Of a stretch of 64,000 nucleotides of DNA, positions 11,051-23,989 are shown piece after piece. Below the pieces are notes generated by a model. That model had not been told where the DNA came from and made no database searches. It saw nothing but the letters and a program-made list of their open reading frames with translations. The stretch comes from Dryococelus australis. Its lineage: Eukaryota > Arthropoda > Insecta > Phasmatodea > Phasmatidae. Position 1 is the first letter of the stretch, and each line of letters begins with the position of its first letter. The position numbers and the translations under genes were made by a program. The stretch spans positions 9,366,209 through 9,430,208 of the forward strand of contig CM057003.1 of the NCBI GenBank assembly GCA_029891345.1. The letters run 5' to 3'.

Positions 11051-13459
11051 AACAGAAGTAAGGCTGATAGCAAATAGAACAAAATTTTCCTTTAGAATCA
11101 ATTCGTGCCACCTACAAGGATGGACGTGCGTTTAGTAATATGAATATTTTAATTGTTTAATATAATGAAATTGTTGAAAAAAATTTTGTTATGAAGAAAT
11201 GATAATTGTGTAGTGAGGAATATTAATTTTTTTTTGTGTTTGGATACGAATAAAATTTTATGATGATTATTAGAAGACGAAAGAATGGTAATGAATATTA
11301 TATGTTTGAGTAGATGAAAAAATAATTATATGAATAATTTGTTGAATATACTGAAGAAGAAAATTTTATTAAAAAATTATTTGCAATGATGAGAATGTTT
11401 GAATATGATTTTTCTAATGATTTCGTAATTTTTACCGAAATTTAATAACCTTTTCACGACGTCGCTTTCACAAAAAAAAAAAAAAAAAAAACACTTTATC
11501 CATTCTTTCCCGAGCACACATTGCTACAGAAATTTTTGGAACATTTTTTATGTTCTGTGAATTATGGGCGAATAAGAATGTATAGATAAAACACGAAAAC
11601 CCCAACTCTTATTATCACACTCGTACTTGCTCTCGTGTGGCATTAATCCCCTCTTCAAAGGGCACGAGGTGTTTTGTTCGAAAGCGTCACCGTGTAAGAT
11701 GGCAATACCCTCCTAGAAACATTTATCACGTGAAACACTAATCTTTCATTCGACTGGTCTCGCACAAGGCAGTCAGTGGAAAATTTTAGTGGTTACAAAT
11801 AAAAAATATGCTGTACATGAATGACGGGCCACGCCATCCGTTTCTGAAATATTTGCCGGAGAGAAGTTAATGGGCGTTTCTTATTAACGATGCAATTTCA
11901 CGTCGGTTTCCGACTGGACGTGGTAAGAAAAAAAAATTTTTAAAAATTCATCTTGTTGAACTTTCCGTACAACAGTTTAGTACATCGCGTCACAGCTATT
12001 CCCTTTACGACAAGCTAGGCATCAAAAACATATACGTTTCTGTTATGTTTGCAATTGGAACGTAGTTTATTAGACACGTCGAGGTGAACCCGGAGCCAAT
12101 AACACACCTGCAAGTACACAAGCACCGAATCCCGTGTCATCTGTTCTGAGGTAAAATTTCATAATCACTGGGACAACAGCCAGTGAACAGAAAGCTGCAG
12201 ATAGAACGTACATAATACAGTGGAGTCTATCCTACAGGTCTTTTAAAACACAGCATTTTCCAGGCGCTACCACTGAGATATTAAATTAACTCGTGAATAC
12301 TGCGATATGAATTCCTGTGGAAATTAATAAAAAAAAAAAATTAATATGCAGAATAACATTTTTAGAAATTATGACTGCAGTTGACATTAAATTTTCAACT
12401 CCTTAAAATATGTTTGCGTTTGCTCTCGACTAATATGCTCTAAAATGTCAACACGTGTGTGCTCTGCGATTTCACTCATCATGGCCAGTTACAGTGTGAC
12501 GAATTCGGGTTACTTCTGCCTTCTACAATAATATATGTCTCCGAAAATGTTTTCAATGTTGTACTTCCCTAACCAATTTTGTTCGCCAAATTATCGTGTT
12601 TGCACAGAAAGAAACGTGAATATGTTGTACTTTGAGATACGTTTACTGTGGCATCTAATTCCTGAGTAACCAAATCGGTTGATGACCGGAATAATTAATT
12701 AATTAAGTCACGTAATTGGCAATACTAATGAATGCAAACTTGTCAGTTAAAACCTAAAAGAGTTCAAATACATTCTAGTCTAAAGAAGCCCACCAAATAT
12801 ACTAATTTACTACCTTAAATAAGTATTAAAATTTCCTGGTACAAAATTGTATGGACTAGTTTACATGTGTTCAGAATAACGACAGGCATTTTTGAAAATA
12901 CTTTATATGTCTCTTAATGACGCTTACTTTCAAGGCCTATTTTAAAAATTCTATCAGTGCTTATGGTTAGATACCAGAGAATTTCGTGGGTTTATTTCTA
13001 GACAAGTTGGAATTCACACACTTGTACGTTCATTTACTTTTGTAATTGGGTGACGTGTTGTTTGACATCAACTGGAGTTAAATGAGCCAATAACAAACTT
13101 GCAATAAATTGTGCGCCTAAACCCCTCCTTTTACTACTATAACAATCAACCAATAAACAGTTGATATCTGTATGAGAGTATGTAAGACTGTGAAATCTAG
13201 CGTAAAATACATTGCACTCGCGAATTTCTCAAGTGTCTACTTATGGTAAGTGATTTAGAACGTTACGGATAAGACAAGACTCTTTTCATTTTAAGAGAAA
13301 CTTTCAGCATGCCTTGTGCACTCTTTTTAGCTTAACAAAGTTAGACACGAATCTAGTTTAACTTAATGTGGGGAAAACCTAGTTATTCCCACCTTTTCCC
13401 ACGTAACAACAAGGCATCAACTTCAGCTTCCACGAAGTCGAGGCTACTGGACCCTAAGG

Positions 13460-13560
13460 GGGCTGCCGGTGGTGTATATTGGGCACACCACTTGCCTCAC
13501 ACTTAGGCGAACCGGGTTCAATTCCCGGGCGTGGTCGCTCCCACACTGTAAAGAATTGTC
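13460..13560 (+). mobile_element. tRNA-derived SINE head
   Basis: The sequence from about 13466 resembles the 5' tRNA-like region of the SINE at 31964. It has an accacttgcctcacacttagg A-box side and gggttcaattcccgg as an RNA polymerase III B box. The family's body follows only at 13827, so the copy is either interrupted or two fragments lie close together. Confidence 0.65.
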
Positions 13561-13826
13561 TGGTAAACTTCCTAAACCACTATGGAAGTTTTTGACCTAT
13601 TCACTGTATGGTAATAATGTCACACATCAAGCTGCATATATAGGAGTGTTTAGCAGCGCTACTATACAAAGTTGGGAACTTCCCTACGCATTTGACTGTT
13701 TCCTGAGCAAATGTAGGAACGCTATAATGAATGCATAGGGGAAAACATTACCATTCCTGCTTTCTCACTAAGCGTATACACTTAAATGGTATGGTAAATT
13801 TGCGAATAATTTCTTGCAGAGTGCAG

Positions 13827-14001
13827 ATTTTCACGAGTCGGAATCGTGCCGGACAATGCGGCGGGTCAGCGTGTTTTCTCGGGAATCTCCCGTTTCCCCC
13901 GCCCCGTGCATTCCGGTGCTGCTCCATACTGTTCGCATCGCTTCACTCTAATCGGTTCTCAAAACCTCGATGTTAAGAGCCGTACATATGTCTTCACTCT
14001 C
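13827..14001 (+). mobile_element. SINE body, same family as 31964
   Basis: It shares aatcgtgccgg, gttttctcg, atctcccgtttcccccgcc, attccgg, gctgctcca and aacctcgatgttaagagc with 32050-32226. The tRNA-like head is missing directly upstream. The orientation is the same as in the other copies. Confidence 0.85.
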
Positions 14002-14485
14002 CACCACCGAACCTGGAAGCCCGAGACTTGATTGGGAAACGGAGAGGCTTGGCTAACTTGTGCCAGCGACCCAGTTTCGCTCAAGCTGCGTGACGTAACG
14101 GAGAACTTGCGCGTTACGTACAAGGTGAAGATGATGGATTGGTGAGGGGGGGGGGGGGTTTCAGACCACAACAAACATAACAGTCCATCCCGACGACACA
14201 CATAGATATACGTAGAGACAGGGAAAATTCACTAGTCCAGTGACCTGTAGGTTAAATTGCACAGTCTTGTGTACAATAACGCAGCTTAAACATCCGTTGC
14301 TTGCTGTCACAGCAGAAGACGATGGTTGGGCCTGTGTTTTGTTGCGTATTTCTCATTGGTTCAGGGTTCTTCAGTAGGTGGTAAATAACGCAAGAACCAA
14401 TTGCGATAGTGACGTGAACAAACGAGTTTTTGGATTCTAGCCTGACCCAAAATGAATCCGCGAATTCTTTAGTTCTCTAGATATA
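14002..14485. other. non-coding, 13-base G run
   Basis: A G run occupies 14146-14158. I see no gene. Confidence 0.5.
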
Positions 14486-14718
14486 GACTATTCACAATAA
14501 TTTCAGCGCTCATTGAAGTCCTTTAATTTGAAGAAATACTCAATAAATATTTTATTTTAGCCGTAGACGTTAACTTTCGAGTACGGTGAATTATATGCAC
14601 TGTTTTTTATTACTAACGCAGCAATAGTTATTTTAAAAAGTGGTAGCTACATATGAAATGACTGATAGGAAAAAAAGTAACTAGGGCAACAAAAGTGCTC
14701 ACTTTATAGTGAACAGCT
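14486..14718 (+). mobile_element. MITE family A, copy 2
   Basis: Termini gactattcacaataattt and aaagtgctcactttatagtg aacagct flank an interior containing cgtagacgttaactttcgag, which marks family A. The outer flanks read atata on the left and tatat on the right, consistent with insertion at TA-rich DNA. Confidence 0.85.
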
Positions 14719-16542
14719 TATATGTACACTGGCATGAAATAGCGTGACGATTACTTCGACGTAGACGTACCCGTACTCTGATTGGCTGTGCGGGGGATCT
14801 CGGAGCGGGCCTTGAACCTTGATTGGCTACTGCATGATTCGAGAAGTTACCTTTCGTTTCGGGCTGACGGCCGGCGAGTAGGACACCCTGCGCTGGTTGG
14901 CGAAATGTGTTCCGACTAGTCGCTTGCGAGGCTGTAGTTCACCGTATAAAGCTGGACTCACAATCATTGACTAAAGATGAGGTAGACCGATCTCGCTGGC
15001 TGCGCACAACCTGTCTCCGTGTCCCAACATCGAACTGCTTTCCTGCCGACACATCTGGCGAAAACGTCTTGGTTTGGATTTTTGGTTAGAGAACTGTTTT
15101 GTAAACAAATCCTTTGAGATGTATGTATACTTCCTCCAACGAATTTGTAAAGCAGTTTGATTAAATTAAAATTGGCAAAGGTATATTATTCATATAATGG
15201 TGCTTGTCGTTTAAAAATTATGATATAAACAAACACGTTCGACACTGTTGAACATGTGACTTTGATAGTTGTGTATGATTGGGGTAGGCCAATGTTGCGT
15301 ACTTACGCAGAATACGAATAAGCGGTCAGCCTCATCTTCTTCAGTCCATGCTCGCAATAGTCCGTCGACTACGTCGGTCACCCGTCAGTCCAGCGGTCAC
15401 GTGATCTTCAACCAATCGCAAGAAATGTTTTTTTTTTTTTTTTTTTTTTTTTCAATTCGTCTATCTGTCAAATGTTTACCAAACTTTAACTTCCGACGGA
15501 CTGGCACATGAGCCACCGCCTTCTGACGAAATTCCTTAGTTGTGAAAACGCACTTCGAAATAAAATGCAAGGCGGTTGATCTGTGTTTATTTATATTTGA
15601 TGGTAAATTCGAAAATGTTAAATGTTACAAAAAAAATATTGTATATTCCTATATCGTAAAAAAAAATATATATATATCCAAAATCTTTCGCTCTTGAAAA
15701 TGCATTTCGAACCGAAAAATACCTCCTACGAAAGAAAGAGCGCGATGTTAGGGGGGCTGCCTACTAGGCGCTATAAATGTGTTGCAGTGTGTTGGGAAAT
15801 TCGTTTTATTGACGGAATGTCGCTTTCATGACACTACGCATGTTAGAACCACTATTTCCAAGCCCTCCAACATAGCTAAAAACAGCATTTTCATACTGCC
15901 GTATGTCAAAATGTGCTGACCGTATCTACGTAAAACACAGGTACAATCCTGCGTTGAATTTTGCATTAGACTTTCCATCAGTAAAATAATATAGTCACCG
16001 CTGAAAGTCCCGTAGAAAAAAAAGCTTTGACGAAAAGCTTGCGGCTAGTTTAATGGCGATGCGGCACTTGATGCGCGTGCCAGTGTCGCCCTTAGCGTTC
16101 GCTTGCTCTTGTGCCATGTCACGTCAGGTAGGCGGCCACCTTAAGTTGTCACACTGGAATTTTGCCGTAGAGAAGGATTGACGGTCAACGGGATTGTTGT
16201 GAATCGCTTTGTACTGACGGACGAAAACGATAGACGGATGAATGCCGCACGGACGTACGACTGACTAGTGCGACGGCCTATCGTGTCCAGCCGAAGCGGC
16301 GGTTCCTTTTCTGTATTACTTAGTACTCTTTGGCCGCCTCTCAACGGTGATAAAACCGCCCACGCGACAAACTGTAGTGGGACTTACATTCTCCCGAGAA
16401 TGAAAAAAAAAAATCTTATTCCAACTACTGCCGGGATCGCCTGTGCAAGCACAGATACTGCAAGAGATTTATTAAGAAGACTTCCCACTATTCTAACCCT
16501 TTCCAACACCCCTCGGTATACTTTCGCTCTTCTGTATCATCG
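14719..16542. other. non-coding
   Basis: No gene recognised. A 25-base T run lies at 15428-15452. Moderately GC-rich patches near 14800-15070 and 16050-16350 show no domain in any frame. Confidence 0.5.
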
Positions 16543-16563
16543 GAGAGAGAGAGAGAGAGAGAG

Positions 16564-16622
<59 letters not shown>
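16543..16622 (+). repeat. compound microsatellite (GA)n(GT)n
   Basis: A GA run at 16543-16567 passes directly into a GT run to 16622. The open frames across it on both strands (runs of Arg-Glu, Cys-Val or Thr-His) are artefacts of the repeat. Confidence 0.98.
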
Positions 16623-16623
<1 letters not shown>

Positions 16624-16959
16624 GGACGGGAAGCAGGAACGACTCACGCTCTGGGCTGAAGCAATAAATCTGAAAAGCGCCTCAGCAGCACGAAGCTCCG
16701 CTGCGAGACCAAGCAATCGGATTAGCATGGGACACCCCTTGGATTTACGCCGACCCGCGCGAAGGAAGAATTTATGACAAGGTCTGCAGGGTGTCGCTGC
16801 TCTGACGGGGAAATTAATTTCCATCTTGCGCAGCTGATGCCGCGCGGAAGATTGAATATTTCTTCGGAGCAAGACCTCCTTGCGCCTCCTCCTCAGGGTC
16901 GGGTCAAAATACATGCACTCATAAAATATTAAAACAATATTTTTTTTACGCATCAACTC

Positions 16960-17640
16960 AACCATTTCAGACCCACTTTAATTTACGGGTTTACGTGTTG
17001 CATACAAGAAATGTTATGATGTGTGCTGTACTGAAGTCAACACAGCGCTTGTTTCGTTGTCACAGCCAATGAGCTGTAGGCTATATGTTCGGTTGGAGTT
17101 ATATGGCACAGTTATAACCTCAACCAGTTAGATGGTATGCGAATCGTTTACCTACAGTTAGGATCTTTGACTATTGAGCTTCTCGGCGTGCAGTACAGAC
17201 CAAAAATTACATATACGTGCATAATGTACAGAATTGTGTATACACTGGGTCTAGATGGGTTAAAGCATTCAGACACAGTGCACACAATTGTGTACATTTA
17301 CGCACGTGTAGGTAATTTTCGGTCCGGTCTGCACAATAAGAAGCTCGGTGAACAGTGATCTTATTTGTGAACACATGATTCGCAAACCGTCTTACTGGTC
17401 TAGGGCATAATTGGTCCATCGGCTTTCCAGAACTCAGTTGTTGAGAACCGCCCGAATCCCTCAACACAACTCATAATTGGTTCGTTTTACTGTAGCGGAA
17501 CATATCGTCTACAGCTCATTACAACGAAAAAGGCTGTTACAACGAAAAAGGCTTTGTGTAGACTAAAGTACAGCACACATCATTACATTTGTTGTTTGCC
17601 ACACCTGAATCCATTAATTAAAGTTTGTCTGAAGGTGTTA
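16960..17640. mobile_element. foldback element, about 680 bp, arms of about 290-370 bp
   Basis: The left arm (about 16960-17250) and right arm (about 17268-17640) are imperfect reverse complements along nearly their full length. Examples: atgatgtgtgctgtact at about 17016 pairs with agtacagcacacatcat at about 17569; accagttagatgg at 17121 pairs with the complement at about 17390; acagaattgtgtatacactg at 17228 pairs with cagtgcacacaattgtgtac at 17276. The hairpin centre is near 17255. There is no coding sequence. This is the structure of a foldback-type or hairpin MITE. Confidence 0.88.
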
Positions 17641-17951
17641 ATCCTTCCTCCGAACTCTCCCTCAATATATTACAAATATCAGACTTATGCCCCAACTTTT
17701 AAGTGCTAGTTGATTAAATGTGGGTTTAAAGAAATAATTATTTGGATTTGAAGTCCGTATGACAATACTAAGTATCCTTTTAAAAACGGAATACCACATT
17801 ACCACATTAACATTTTTTTCTGGTGTTGCAAATGAGAAGTTTTTTGATGCGTTCTGTACTTAGCTGGCAAAAAAAAAAATTGTTTCGTTAAGCCGTACGC
17901 TTTGTGTTCGACGATGAGAGATATGAACCCGTCATAATGCATATCTGTATA
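17641..17951. other. AT-rich non-coding
   Basis: About 310 bp between the foldback element and the split MITE. Nothing recognisable. Confidence 0.5.
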
Positions 17952-18056
17952 GGCTATTCACGGTAAAGTGAGCACTTGTGAAAGCCCTCTCATTTGGAAT
18001 AATAGTCAATAAATACAATCTTTTCTAACCTTAGACGTTAGCTTTCGAGTGCAGGG
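17952..18056 (+). mobile_element. MITE family A, copy 3: left half
   Basis: It starts with the left terminus ggctattcacggtaaagtga and follows the family A interior up to gacgttagctttcgagtgc. There the retroviral target-site copy aggg (18053-18056) and the LTR begin. The right half resumes at 29183. Confidence 0.9.
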
Positions 18057-18693
18057 TGCTATGACCACTCCTGTGGGAGCAGGCCACGTATTAACTAGGG
18101 GGATCAAAGGTAACTCAAAGAATAAGCACTCAGATACAAAACACTACTTTTATTAAACACTAATTAATTACAAGCAAGCCTCGAGTAGACTTCTCAATCT
18201 CCGATAGGGATTTTCAACAAGATATTAGCTAGTAGCAATTAGACAACGGCCATTACACTTCCAAAGGCGCTGATGCCCTTAATTAAGCTCGTGGTAGCTT
18301 TATTCAATAAGGCTAAACAATGCTCGGAGGGAGCTTAAGCCGTCGCGAGTCTCACGCCCTATTGTGCCTTAAGTCGCCCTACCAGGGATTTAATATTTAT
18401 CCTCTTAGCCGTCGCAGTCGCGCAGCTATCTTGGCGGCAGACTCTCGTCTGGCATCGATGGCGAACCACGGGCTGCGGTCCTCTCGTCTGGGCGTCTACG
18501 GGCAGCGTCTCCGGCGGCAGCAGGCAAGATGGCGTCCAGAGCCTTCAACGCCTTGAGCTTATATACGACCTGTCTGACCTCGTGCTCGATTCCCCGGTAA
18601 GTTTTCTTTAAAACAAGGCTCAGCTGTCCGAGGTCGCTGTGCGCCTCGTCTCAGCGTGACGCAGCGCTACCCCCGCAGGAGCTGGCCCCAGCA
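18057..18693 (-). repeat. 3' LTR
   Basis: A 637-bp direct repeat of 28558-29182. Read on the minus strand it begins TGCTGGGGCC and ends GGTCATAGCA, giving TGCT...AGCA inverted tips. It contains a TATA box (TATATAA, 18559-18565) and an AATAAA polyadenylation signal (18149-18154), in the order expected for U3-R-U5. Confidence 0.93.
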
Positions 18694-18709
18694 AGACCCC
18701 CCCCCCTCT

Positions 18710-18741
<32 letters not shown>
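18694..18741 (-). other. polypurine tract
   Basis: Immediately upstream of the 3' LTR on the minus strand is an almost uninterrupted AG/G run, with about ten G residues followed by TCT at the LTR edge. This is the position and composition of the plus-strand primer of reverse transcription. The GA portion may have grown by microsatellite slippage. Confidence 0.85.
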
Positions 18742-18745
<4 letters not shown>

Positions 18746-20453
18746 CCCAGGCGTCCTTGTCAGGAGCATGAAGTTGAACGTTGCAGGCGATCGGTCCAGG
18801 AGGCGACGTTGCTGGACCTTGGGCGGCTAAGCCCTGGTGGAGCTGTGAAGCCTGCCAGAAAGAGCGTGTATAAAGGCATGGTATCAAAGTTGGAGTTTCG
18901 CTCTCTGACAGATTTATTCTCCCCCCCCCCCCTAAAAAAAATGTGATGATCCGATAAGGTGGTGTCAGGCATGTTGGGTCGGGCTTGCGTTACATTATTG
19001 GCAGCCTATGGCAATGCTTAGTCATTTTCTTTGGATTCTTTTTATAGCCGTGTATGGCAGAATTACATTGCTATATACAATTTTCTTCGTGAAATATGGC
19101 ATTATTTTACTAATTCTTAAGCTTTTAAAAAACACCAATTATGATTTCATATAGAGTTCTGGTTAATATACAACTTCGACACTTTAAGTTACACCAAATG
19201 TCGTACAATATCTACATAAACTCTATAATTTTATGACATGTTGTTCTTGGGTGCCATAATTATAAAATATTTGATCACATTTTATCCTATCCTACTCAGT
19301 CTTATATGTTATTTAAATTGTTGACAGGTTCTTTGCCTGAACAGTAATTTATGTGTTTTATTATCCTAGTACGGATGTCAATATTTTACAACAATACTTT
19401 AACCTTAATCTGTAAAAAAATGCACTAATCTACTACTCCTAAAAATGTGCTGTGCCGACACCTTAACTTAGTTTTCAGTCGCTATTGTTTTTGTGTTGGT
19501 TATACAGAAAGGAGAAGGTAGTGCTCGAATCTGCTTTGAAATTGTTATCCCCTTAGAAAATGAAAATGTAATTGTCAAACCCGGCGTTGAACATGGTAGG
19601 TTGGGAATGTGGATACAGCGCTCTTCATACAATTATCCTTGAATGTTAATAACGAACATAGTATGGCAAGTTTCTTGTATAGTTATTTAAAAAAAACCCT
19701 TTTGTTTTTACGATGTAGGGTGACTTTATCTAATTTTACAAAGTAGTTACACAATAGTTTTTTTTCCCCCCGATATTTTGAGATTGTACGTATTTATACG
19801 TTGATGACATTCTTATTTACAGTTTTATATATATACATTTACGAGCTTAACTATACATATTATTATAAGAACAGAATACTGATAATATTTGGGACCCCGA
19901 ACTTACTTACATGGCGAGCGTCGCCGCGCGGCTTTTGAGTACCGCCTGAGCATATTCTAGTGCACGAAATATGTACCGTGGCCAGGCAGGTGCGTAACTG
20001 CTGCACTCTCCACACATTATTTGTCGCTCGAAATATGATGGTTCTTACGACATCGTGGTCAGCGCTTATTACTGCGGCAACTAGGTAGCACGGTGATACA
20101 CAATTCACTGCTACGCTAAAGTTTGTGCTTGCGCCCTGCCGGAATTCTGTACTGTGCTACTAAACAATATAGCTTTATATGTTTTACACGACCAAACTTC
20201 GTTGCAGAGCACACGAGAAAGACAACTATTACTTTACATACTACGTTCGTATTACATAATCTCTAATTCGTCTGGACGGCCTGTGTGTACACATATTTGC
20301 TACCTCAATTTTTCTTTTTAATCGCCAAGGGGACATGAATTTTTCTTTGCTCTCTGTATTACGAAGTTGAAGAGTCCGCGTCTATCACTGATCTGCCTGT
20401 CTTAGGGATAACTGCATATTTTTACGGGTGTGCCGCTTTAGCCATAGTATTGA
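18742..20453 (-). other. provirus region between env and 3' LTR; no gene seen
   Basis: About 1.7 kb, AT-rich apart from about 19900-20150. Reading frames on the coding strand are short (70-81 codons) and without family motifs. It may hold decayed extra coding sequence or later insertions. Confidence 0.5.
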
Positions 20454-22142
20454 TTAGTATAGCAATTTTATCAGCTTATAGTAAATACCTGCTAGTGGTA
20501 TTATTAGAATTATGATAGTCAAGAAGCTGATATAATTATAATGTCCCTGTGAGAGGGCGGAGAACACATGGGTCTGACGAATTGCAGACCTAGTTTCTGT
20601 GTACTTAATAGTAGGCAAGTCCTCATTAGTTATCTGCCACTTGTCATTAATCGTATCGTTTACGGAATAAAAGGAAATGCCTTCACGTGTTTTTAACTGC
20701 TGAGCTTCAAACTCGTTGTTTCGCAACCATTGTACTGGCAATATCGTGTGTGCCTTCCCTACTCTAGGACTCCTGACATCACAAACGTGGGTGGCTTTAG
20801 TAATAGTTAATTCATTGGATGTGATTTCATAGCCACATTGTGCGTTAAGTTCTATGGTTCCGACCTTAGGGTTGGAAATAACTTTGCTGAGCGTCTTATT
20901 TGTGCATCTTAATACCAATTCGCCACGTGCGTTTGTTATTACGTAGTGTTGGGGTTCAGTCGCGTGTATGTAGAGTGAATTCCCTGGCTCGCATTTAAAT
21001 TTGCAATTTTGAAATAGACTGAGATCTTTAAGATATATTGAGGCCTTCAAACAATTTGACTAGGAATGATCAACTATTTGTTTACAGAGGTAATAAATGC
21101 CCTGTTTTTGTTCCGCTGTATCGTAAAGTTCCCTAGTTTCTTGTGTGTTAATGTCAAATGCTATAATATTTGAAGGGGTTCCTACTGTGCATGTCTGATT
21201 ATTATATTGGTATGGGACCGTAGAACGAAAGCATATCCCCATGGTCTTGATTTTTTTCAAAGGGACCTGTACTTTAATTCTCATTTGAGTAGGCGATAGC
21301 ATGCATTCAGTTAATGGGGATGTATAGTATTTTAACATTTATGTTGTGAGAATACTTAATTCTAAGCCTAAGGCGGAGACCTGTTTCTGCAGCTTAAGAA
21401 GGTCAGATTTCAATATTACTTTAGACGCTGCTTCAAGTGACAAAAATTTATGTTGGCATTGCTGTATGTATGTGCTAAGTCTTAGTTCATTAACAAAATT
21501 ATTTATTATTTCCAGCACCATACTGGTGAGTAATTGAGACTGAATTTGCGCTGACTCTAATTCCTTGTTTTGATTATACATTTGGTGTGACATCGCCCCT
21601 ATATTTTTACTGAGATCATTTACCTAATTTTTGACCTGACCATCTATTTCTGAAATGCTATATATAGTAACATTAAGTTTGTCATTGGATATGGTGGCAT
21701 TGCTTTCCAAGTCGTTTAATTGCAAAGCTAAGGATTCTTCATTAATGAGAAGTGCTTTTAAGTGTCGGGAAGTGAGAATGCCGCAACACCAAGTTGCGAC
21801 ATCCCCCAGCAAGATAATACCACGTTTTCTTTTATTAGACACGGTTACTTCAGATATAAATTCTTGTACAATATTTTGGGTTGTAGCGCTGAAATATTGG
21901 CGCAAGTGCTCAGCGGTTTTGCAGACAGTCTAGTTCTTGGTGGTACAAGCCTGGTGGTACCACACATCAACGCTGCTAGAAGCTGCTGGTTGGTGAAGCG
22001 GTATATTGTAGGCCAGTGGTACCGTCTCTTTGTATGCAATGTGTGGAAAGAGTTCTTGAAAGTAGATACCACTGTGTATCTTGAAAATGGGAGCTCCGGT
22101 GGTTGCTGACACCCCGTAGAACATGAACAACAGCAACCCCAT
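20454..22142 (-). pseudogene. env: env-like pseudogene (baculovirus F / errantivirus type fusion glycoprotein)
   Basis: A class I-like membrane fusion glycoprotein relative, as known in errantiviruses and baculovirus F. The first ATG is at 22142 and is followed by a hydrophobic signal-peptide-like stretch. The reading then breaks into pieces at about 21930-22142, 21624-21905, 21339-21593, 21060-21338 and 20454-21050, separated by stops or frameshifts. Seen features: a basic RKRG furin-type site near 21821-21830, followed at once by a small-residue hydrophobic segment as in a fusion peptide; a heptad-rich stretch near 21339-21593; many Cys and Asn-X-Ser/Thr sites; and one hydrophobic transmembrane segment near 20470-20540 with a short tail. 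It starts about 50 bp after the pol stop. A candidate splice acceptor (ctgcag at about 22159-22164) lies just before it, as expected for a spliced env mRNA. Not functional as it stands. Confidence 0.9.
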
Positions 22143-22193
22143 ACTCGTATTTCCCACTGCAGAAACTCGTTACCTGTAAAATACACGATATTT

Positions 22194-23480
22194 TTAATGT
22201 CTTATATTAGCAACTTTGATGTTTCTGGTGTTAATTGTGTTTATCTTAGTCAACCCTCGCTTCCTAATTTCGATAGCAATGGTCGTTGGCCCCAATATGT
22301 CATGTATTCTGTATGAGCCGTGATATTTGAAGGTGGGAGCCTTCCGTATGGCAAGATTTTTTTACCCATGTGTATTGTCCTATTTTCAACTTATCTGGTC
22401 GAAATTTCCTATGAAAAAAATTTTTCTTTTTGTAATTTTTGGGATTCAATTAAGTTCACTCGGGCCTGTTCACGGGTTTGGTGCAGTTGATCGCACCAGT
22501 TCTCTGCGCGCTGTAAAAACGTATGGGCGACAACGTGACATGGTTGGACGGCCTCAACGCCGTGTAGTGAGAAAAACGGGGAGAATTTTGTGCTTCTGTT
22601 TATAGTGGAATTATAGTTAATACTATATATTGGACGTACTCGTCCCAGTGTGCTTGGTCCTCATTGGTGTACGCTGTGAGTTGCTGTGACAGGACTTTAT
22701 TAACTTGTTCTGTCATCCCGTTACAGGACGGGTTACATGTTATCATTTAAAAATTTTTTTTATTTGTAATTTCTGTAACAGCTCCGCGATAAGCTCGTTG
22801 TTGAAGGATGTTTCGCGATCAGTTAAAATTGACGTAGGGCATCCGTAGGTCAGAATAACATCCTTGATAAATTATGCACAAGTGTTGACATCTATAAATT
22901 TTACTGGTTTGGCCACCCCATATTGCGTGAAAAATTCCGTCATTACCAGGATGTATTTATTTCCCGACGCCATCGTTTGTAGTGTGTCTTTTGCATCGAG
23001 ACCCCAAGAATGGAATTAGGGGGGGGGGGGTGCTTCCATGGGGGTCACGAGGCCAATTGGTTTCTGATTACTGTGTTTGACCTTCTGGCATGCGGGGCAA
23101 TTTTTCATATAATTCTTAACGTATTTAGCCATGGTGTCCCAACGTCATTCGTTTTTTATTTTTTGTAACGTTTAAAATTGTCCAAAATGCCCCCCCCCCC
23201 GGCCTAATAACGCGTTGTGGTGAGCCGTAATGATTTCTGGTGCATAGTACTGCGGTACTAACGTTCGTCGCTTTTCCCCATTGGAGGAGTGGACTTTGTA
23301 AAATATTTCGCCGTTCCCAGTTACGCCGTACCGTCTTGAAAATCGTACGTATTTGGACATTGCCTTTTGTGGATCTGTAAGTGCGAGCTTGAGTTCAGTG
23401 ATGTGAGGATTGTAGGCGTATTCTGCTAAAAATAGCGACGATTGTATTTGTGTGATAGGTGCCAGAAATAAGCGAGTGTC
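22194..23480 (-). pseudogene. pol: pol: integrase region, broken
   Basis: Retroviral integrase joins viral DNA ends to the host genome. Reading down the minus strand across shifting frames there are: an HHCC zinc domain (EIITAHHNALL near 23230, CPACQ near 23095); catalytic-core signatures with the first Asp in LDAKDTL (about 23000), the second in LTDRETSFNNE (about 22815) and the Glu in NGMTEQVNKV (about 22700); and a C-terminal KYHGSYRIHDILGPT segment near 22300. The reading ends at a stop at 22194-22196. The DDE residues are still present, but several stops, frameshifts and a C run near 23190 break the frame. Confidence 0.88.
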
Positions 23481-23989
23481 ATCTTCGACCTTAATATATT
23501 CCTGGTCGTGTATGTTGATTTGGGGAGGGGGGAGGGGGTGTACAATAGTTTGGAATTCTTAATTGAAATGAAAATCTTGCAATGTAACCCGGGCTCGATA
23601 CAAGTTGACTTAATTACATTTGTGTTGCCTTCCATCGTAATTTCAAGATTGACTTGATATATTGCTGTCGTTATTTTTGCAATTGCTTCTAAGGGTAATA
23701 TTCCTCGTTAATAATTATCTTTGCTGCACGGCTTTTGTTGGTTGTCGCGATCTCTGGTATTATCAGGTGTTGTATCTCCTTCCAATTATCGGTTATGTAT
23801 TCAACTATATTGTTTTTTACTTCGCCTGCATTGTACGGACTCTGTAATAGTGTTTCCACGAGTGCTTTGCAAAATGATGTACAGTTAGTATATTCTGGTT
23901 TTATGGGGTGAAGCTGATTCTGTATTTTAATGTGTGTTGTTTCCGATTTACCTGTCGTAGGAATTCGGCTCGTGGCGTCCCCAATGTGT

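Larger units (their letters stand above)
8675..13459. other. AT-rich non-coding; hairpins and homopolymers
   Basis: No gene recognised in 4.8 kb. It holds a 27-base T run (9542-9568), a perfect 12-bp-arm palindrome (9851-9862 with 9868-9879), a small foldback around 10982-11050 with 11-bp arms ctgattggctg/cagccaatcag, and a 20-base A run (11472-11491). Confidence 0.5.

Noticed and set aside
16268-16965. Long open frames of 142 and 169 codons on opposite strands.
   Set aside because: Both are held open by the (GA)n(GT)n microsatellite and show no domain on either side.
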